This document shows positions 30,329 through 33,567 of a stretch of DNA of 33,567 nt, piece after piece. The DNA comes from Gammaproteobacteria bacterium (GTDB lineage: Bacteria; Pseudomonadota; Gammaproteobacteria; Steroidobacterales; Steroidobacteraceae), in contig JAOUGW010000009.1 in NCBI GenBank assembly GCA_029865465.1, positions 1 through 33,567 on the forward strand, read 5' to 3'. Position 1 is the first letter of the stretch. Every line of letters starts with the position of its first letter. A program made the position numbers and the translations under genes. Under the pieces are notes generated by a model. It saw nothing but the letters and a program-made list of their open reading frames with translations, was not told the DNA's origin and did not search any database.

Positions 30329-30345
30329 TCGACCTGATTTGAGCC
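30309..30345. promoter_or_regulatory. Inverted-repeat operator
   Basis: GGCTCAAAT (30309-30317) and exact reverse complement ATTTGAGCC (30337-30345), 19-nt spacer. Confidence 0.65.
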
Positions 30346-30371
30346 CGTGTGTGCAGGATATTGAACACCCC

Positions 30372-30929
30372 GTGAGCGAACTCAGCATCGACGTCGGCGC
30401 CCACCTGCGGGCCGTGCGCACCATGTACGGCCTGTCGCAGCGTGAGTTGGCGAAGCGCGCCGGCGTGACCAACGGCCTCATCTCGCTGATCGAGCAGAAC
30501 CGCGTCAGCCCGTCGGTCAGTTCGCTCAAGAAGGTGCTCGACGGTATTCCAATGTCGCTGGCCGACTTCTTCACGCTCGACTTCTCCGCGAGTCCGCAGG
30601 TGTTCTTCCGGGGCGACGAGCTACCGGTCATGGGCGACCGCGCGGTGACCTTCAAGCTGGTCGCGGCGCGCCGGCCAAACCGGGCCATGGCCGTGCTGCA
30701 CGAGCACTACGCACCGGGCGCCGACACCGGCGCCGACATGCTGCGGCACAAGGGCGAAGAGGGCGGCGTGGTCGTCAGTGGTCGCATCGAACTCACGGTC
30801 GGCGCCGAGACCCGCCAGCTCGGTCCCGGCGATGCCTATTACTTCACCAGCGCGATCCCGCACCGCTTCCACAACACGGGAGCCGAACCCTGCGAGATCA
30901 TTTCGGCGAGCACGCCACCGACCTTCTGA
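30372..30929 (+). CDS. XRE-family regulator with C-terminal cupin (PuuR-like)
   Basis: HTH GLSQRELAKRAGVTNGLISLIEQNRVSPSVSSLKKVLDGI; cupin EEGGVVVSGRIELTVGAETRQLGPGDAYYFTSAIPHRFHN; GTG start at 30372. Confidence 0.9.
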   Translation: MSELSIDVGAHLRAVRTMYGLSQRELAKRAGVTNGLISLIEQNRVSPSVSSLKKVLDGIPMSLADFFTLDFSASPQVFFRGDELPVMGDRAVTFKLVAARRPNRAMAVLHEHYAPGADTGADMLRHKGEEGGVVVSGRIELTVGAETRQLGPGDAYYFTSAIPHRFHNTGAEPCEIISASTPPTF

Positions 30930-30989
30930 AACGGCGACAATGCAGGCTTGCCCGACGTTGCCTCCGGCTACCGTGACCAGCGAAGTCCC

Positions 30990-32498
30990 ATGAACCAGAC
31001 AGCCCCTCCCACTGCGCAGGACTGGCGCGCCCGCGCCGCCGTGCTCCCGATCAATGGCCAGGCCTTCATCGATGGCCGCTACGTCGACGCCGCGAGCGGC
31101 GCGACGTTCGACGACGTCACGCCGATCGACGGTCGCGTGATCGCGCGAGTCGCTTCGACCGACCAGGCGGACGTCGAGCGCGCCGTCGCCGCCGCGCGCC
31201 GCGCATTCGACAGCGGGGCCTGGTCGAGGCAGCCGCCGCGCGAGCGCAAACGCGTGCTGCAGCGCTTCGCCGAGCTGATCCTCGCGCACCGCGACGAGCT
31301 GGCGCTGCTCGAGACGCTCGACATGGGCAAGCCCATCTCCGACAGCCTGGCCGTGGACATTCCCGCCACGGCGCGCTGCATCGCGTGGTACGCCGAAGCC
31401 GTCGACAAGGTGTACGACGAGGTCGCCCCGACCGCCCACGACCAGCTGGCGCTCATCACGCGTGAGCCGATCGGCGTCGTCGCCGCGATCGTGCCGTGGA
31501 ATTTCCCGCTGATCATGGCCGCCTGGAAGATCGGCCCGGCACTCGCCGCCGGCAATTCGTTCGTGCTCAAGCCGTCCGAGAAGTCGCCGCTGTCGGCGAT
31601 CCGACTCGCGGCGCTGGCCGCGGAAGCCGGCATTCCGGATGGCGTGTTCAACGTGCTGCCGGGTTACGGTCACACGGCCGGCCAGGCGCTGGCATTGCAC
31701 ATGGACGTCGACTGCATCGGCTTCACGGGCTCGACGCGCACCGGCAAGCTCATGCTGCAGTACTCGGGCCAGTCGAACATGAAGCGCGTGTGGCTCGAGT
31801 GCGGCGGCAAGTCGCCGAACATCATCCTGGCCGACTGCCCGGACCTCGACCGCGCGGCGGCAACCGCGGCCGGTGCGATCTTCTTCAACCAGGGCGAGAT
31901 GTGCACGGCGGCGTCGCGCCTCATCGTCGAAGCAAGCGTGCGCGACCGCGTGCTCGAGAAAGTCGTCGAGGCGAGCCGGGCGATGCAGCCGGGCGACCCG
32001 CTCGATCCCGCGACGCGCATGGGTGCGATCGTCGACGAGATCCAGACCAGGACCGTGCTCGGCTACATCGACTCGGGCAGGTCCGAAGGCGCGTCCGTGC
32101 TGGCGGGTGGCCAGCGCGTGCGCGAGCAGACGGGCGGCTGTTACATCGAACCGACCGTCTTCGCGGACGTGCAGACCGACATGCGCATCGCCCGCGAGGA
32201 GATCTTCGGTCCGGTGCTGGCCGCCATCACGGTGCAGGATGCGGAAGAGGCCGTGCGCGTCGGCAACGGCGTCGAATACGGTCTCGCGGCGGCGGTCTGG
32301 ACCCGCGACATCGGCAAGGCGCACCGGATCGCGAAGGCGCTGCGCGCCGGCATGGTTTACGTGAACTGTTACGACGCCGACGACATCACCGTCCCGTTCG
32401 GCGGCTTCAAGCAATCGGGGATCGGCCGCGACAAGTCGCTGCACGCTTTCGACAAGTACACGGAGCTCAAGACGACCTGGATCGACCTCTCGCAATGA
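30990..32498 (+). CDS. puuC: Aldehyde dehydrogenase, PuuC-like (gamma-glutamyl-gamma-aminobutyraldehyde dehydrogenase type)
   Basis: VPWNFPLIMAAWKIGPALAAGN, LECGGKSPNIILADC, FFNQGEMCTAASR, GGFKQSGIGRDKSLHAFDKYTELKTTW. Confidence 0.9.
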   Translation: MNQTAPPTAQDWRARAAVLPINGQAFIDGRYVDAASGATFDDVTPIDGRVIARVASTDQADVERAVAAARRAFDSGAWSRQPPRERKRVLQRFAELILAHRDELALLETLDMGKPISDSLAVDIPATARCIAWYAEAVDKVYDEVAPTAHDQLALITREPIGVVAAIVPWNFPLIMAAWKIGPALAAGNSFVLKPSEKSPLSAIRLAALAAEAGIPDGVFNVLPGYGHTAGQALALHMDVDCIGFTGSTRTGKLMLQYSGQSNMKRVWLECGGKSPNIILADCPDLDRAAATAAGAIFFNQGEMCTAASRLIVEASVRDRVLEKVVEASRAMQPGDPLDPATRMGAIVDEIQTRTVLGYIDSGRSEGASVLAGGQRVREQTGGCYIEPTVFADVQTDMRIAREEIFGPVLAAITVQDAEEAVRVGNGVEYGLAAAVWTRDIGKAHRIAKALRAGMVYVNCYDADDITVPFGGFKQSGIGRDKSLHAFDKYTELKTTWIDLSQ

Positions 32499-33567
32499 GC
32501 GGCTACAGCAACGTCACGTTCGACGAACTCGAGGTCGGCGCGACCGCCAGCGCCGAGCGAACGGTTGGCCAGTCCGAGATCGAGGCGCTGCTTCTGGTTT
32601 CAGGCGACGTCGTGCCGTTCCACATGGTGGAAGGCGTCACTGTCGAGCCGCGTGACCTGTGCGTCGAGGCGGTGGCGGCGGAGGCCATCATCTCGGGCAT
32701 GCTCGAGCGCCGGCTCCCCGGCCCCGGCACGCGCGTCGTCTCGCAGCAACTCGAATTCGACGGCGTCATCCGCGTGGGCGACCTGGTCCGCGCGACCGTG
32801 ACGGTCCGCGAGAAGACCGCCGAGAATCGTCGCGTGCTGTTCGACTGCTCGGTGGATGCGGCGGGCGAGACCGTGCTCCGCGGCACGGTCGTCGTCGAGG
32901 CGCCCCACCGCAAGGCGTCCTTCCCCGAACTGTCGCGGCCGGAGTTCATGATCCGGCGCAACGACGTGTTCGCGCGACTGCTCAAGCGCTGCGAACCGCT
33001 GGCGGCGGTATCGTGCGCCGTCGCGCATCCGTGCGATCCTGATTCGCTGATGGGAGCGCTCGAGGCGGCACGGCTGGGCCTCATCGTGCCGGTACTCGTG
33101 GGTCCCGCGGCGCGCATCCGCGCGCTTGCCGGCGGCCTCGGCCAGGACATCTCGAACTATCGCCTCGTCAGCACCGAGCACAGCCATGCGTCGGCCGAGG
33201 CGGCCGTGTCGCTCGCCCGCAGCGGCGAAGTCGAGACGCTGATGAAGGGCAGCCTGCACACCGACGAGATCATGGCGGCGGTGGTGTCGTCGCAGGGCGG
33301 CCTGCGCACGGAGCGTCGCGTCAGCCACGTGTTCGTCATGGACGTGCCGGCGTACGACCGCATCCTGTTCGTCACCGATGCCGCTATCAACATCGAACCA
33401 TCGCTCAGGGAAAAGGCCGACATCGCGCAGAACGCGATCGACCTCGCGCGCAGCCTCGGCATCGAGACGCCCAAGGTGGCCATCCTGTCGGCGGTGGAAA
33501 TGGTCAACCCGGACATCAACTCGACCATCGACGCCGCGGCGCTTTGCAAGATGGCGGACCGCGGCCA
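32495..33567 (+). CDS. Bifunctional MaoC-like hydratase/phosphate acetyl(butyryl)transferase, truncated by window end
   Basis: My translation from ATG 32495: MSGYSNVTFDELEVGATASAERTVGQSEIEALLLVSGDVVPFH...LPGPGTRVVSQQLEF...; Pta region LMKGSLHTDEIMAAVVSSQGGLRTERRVSHVFVMDVP, FVTDAAINIEPSL; ATGA overlap with ALDH; open to the window end. Confidence 0.88.
   Translation, partial: MSGYSNVTFDELEVGATASAERTVGQSEIEALLLVSGDVVPFHMVEGVTVEPRDLCVEAVAAEAIISGMLERRLPGPGTRVVSQQLEFDGVIRVGDLVRATVTVREKTAENRRVLFDCSVDAAGETVLRGTVVVEAPHRKASFPELSRPEFMIRRNDVFARLLKRCEPLAAVSCAVAHPCDPDSLMGALEAARLGLIVPVLVGPAARIRALAGGLGQDISNYRLVSTEHSHASAEAAVSLARSGEVETLMKGSLHTDEIMAAVVSSQGGLRTERRVSHVFVMDVPAYDRILFVTDAAINIEPSLREKADIAQNAIDLARSLGIETPKVAILSAVEMVNPDINSTIDAAALCKMADRG

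Noticed and set aside
30621-32495. 624-aa minus-strand ORF
   Set aside because: Antisense to the regulator and PuuC-like ALDH, both strongly supported.

Overview
This 33.6 kb window is high-GC and looks chromosomal, probably from a gammaproteobacterium. Most of it is recognisable housekeeping and metabolic gene blocks. Main blocks: (i) M28 peptidase and flavin monooxygenase, mtgA, a cyclophilin PPIase; (ii) hemA-prfA-prmC on the minus strand; (iii) TPR lipoprotein-lolB-ispE-tRNA-Gln-prs-rplY(ctc)-pth-ychF on the plus strand, the canonical gammaproteobacterial order; (iv) tRNA-Met and several poorly characterised genes; (v) a single ORF joining a GT4 glycosyltransferase to a complete DgkA-like lipid kinase domain; (vi) AlkA-like glycosylase, a divergent class-I glutamine-amidotransferase-like protein, a DAACS symporter, an APH/P-loop fusion; (vii) HPF/RaiA plus a second divergent PRPP synthetase; (viii) a cupin and a TorF-like porin with a sigma-54/NtrC-type promoter; (ix) an amine/beta-alanine-type catabolic locus (aminotransferase, XRE-cupin regulator, PuuC-like ALDH, MaoC-Pta fusion running off the end) with an inverted-repeat operator overlapping two divergent promoters. 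No CRISPR array, rRNA or recognisable transposon was seen. The strongest items for follow-up are the GT4-DgkA fusion, the divergent-promoter operator at ~30287-30345, the sigma-54 promoter with an NtrC-like site at ~27916-27991, and a heptamer-repeat inverted element between prfA and prmC (6020-6112).
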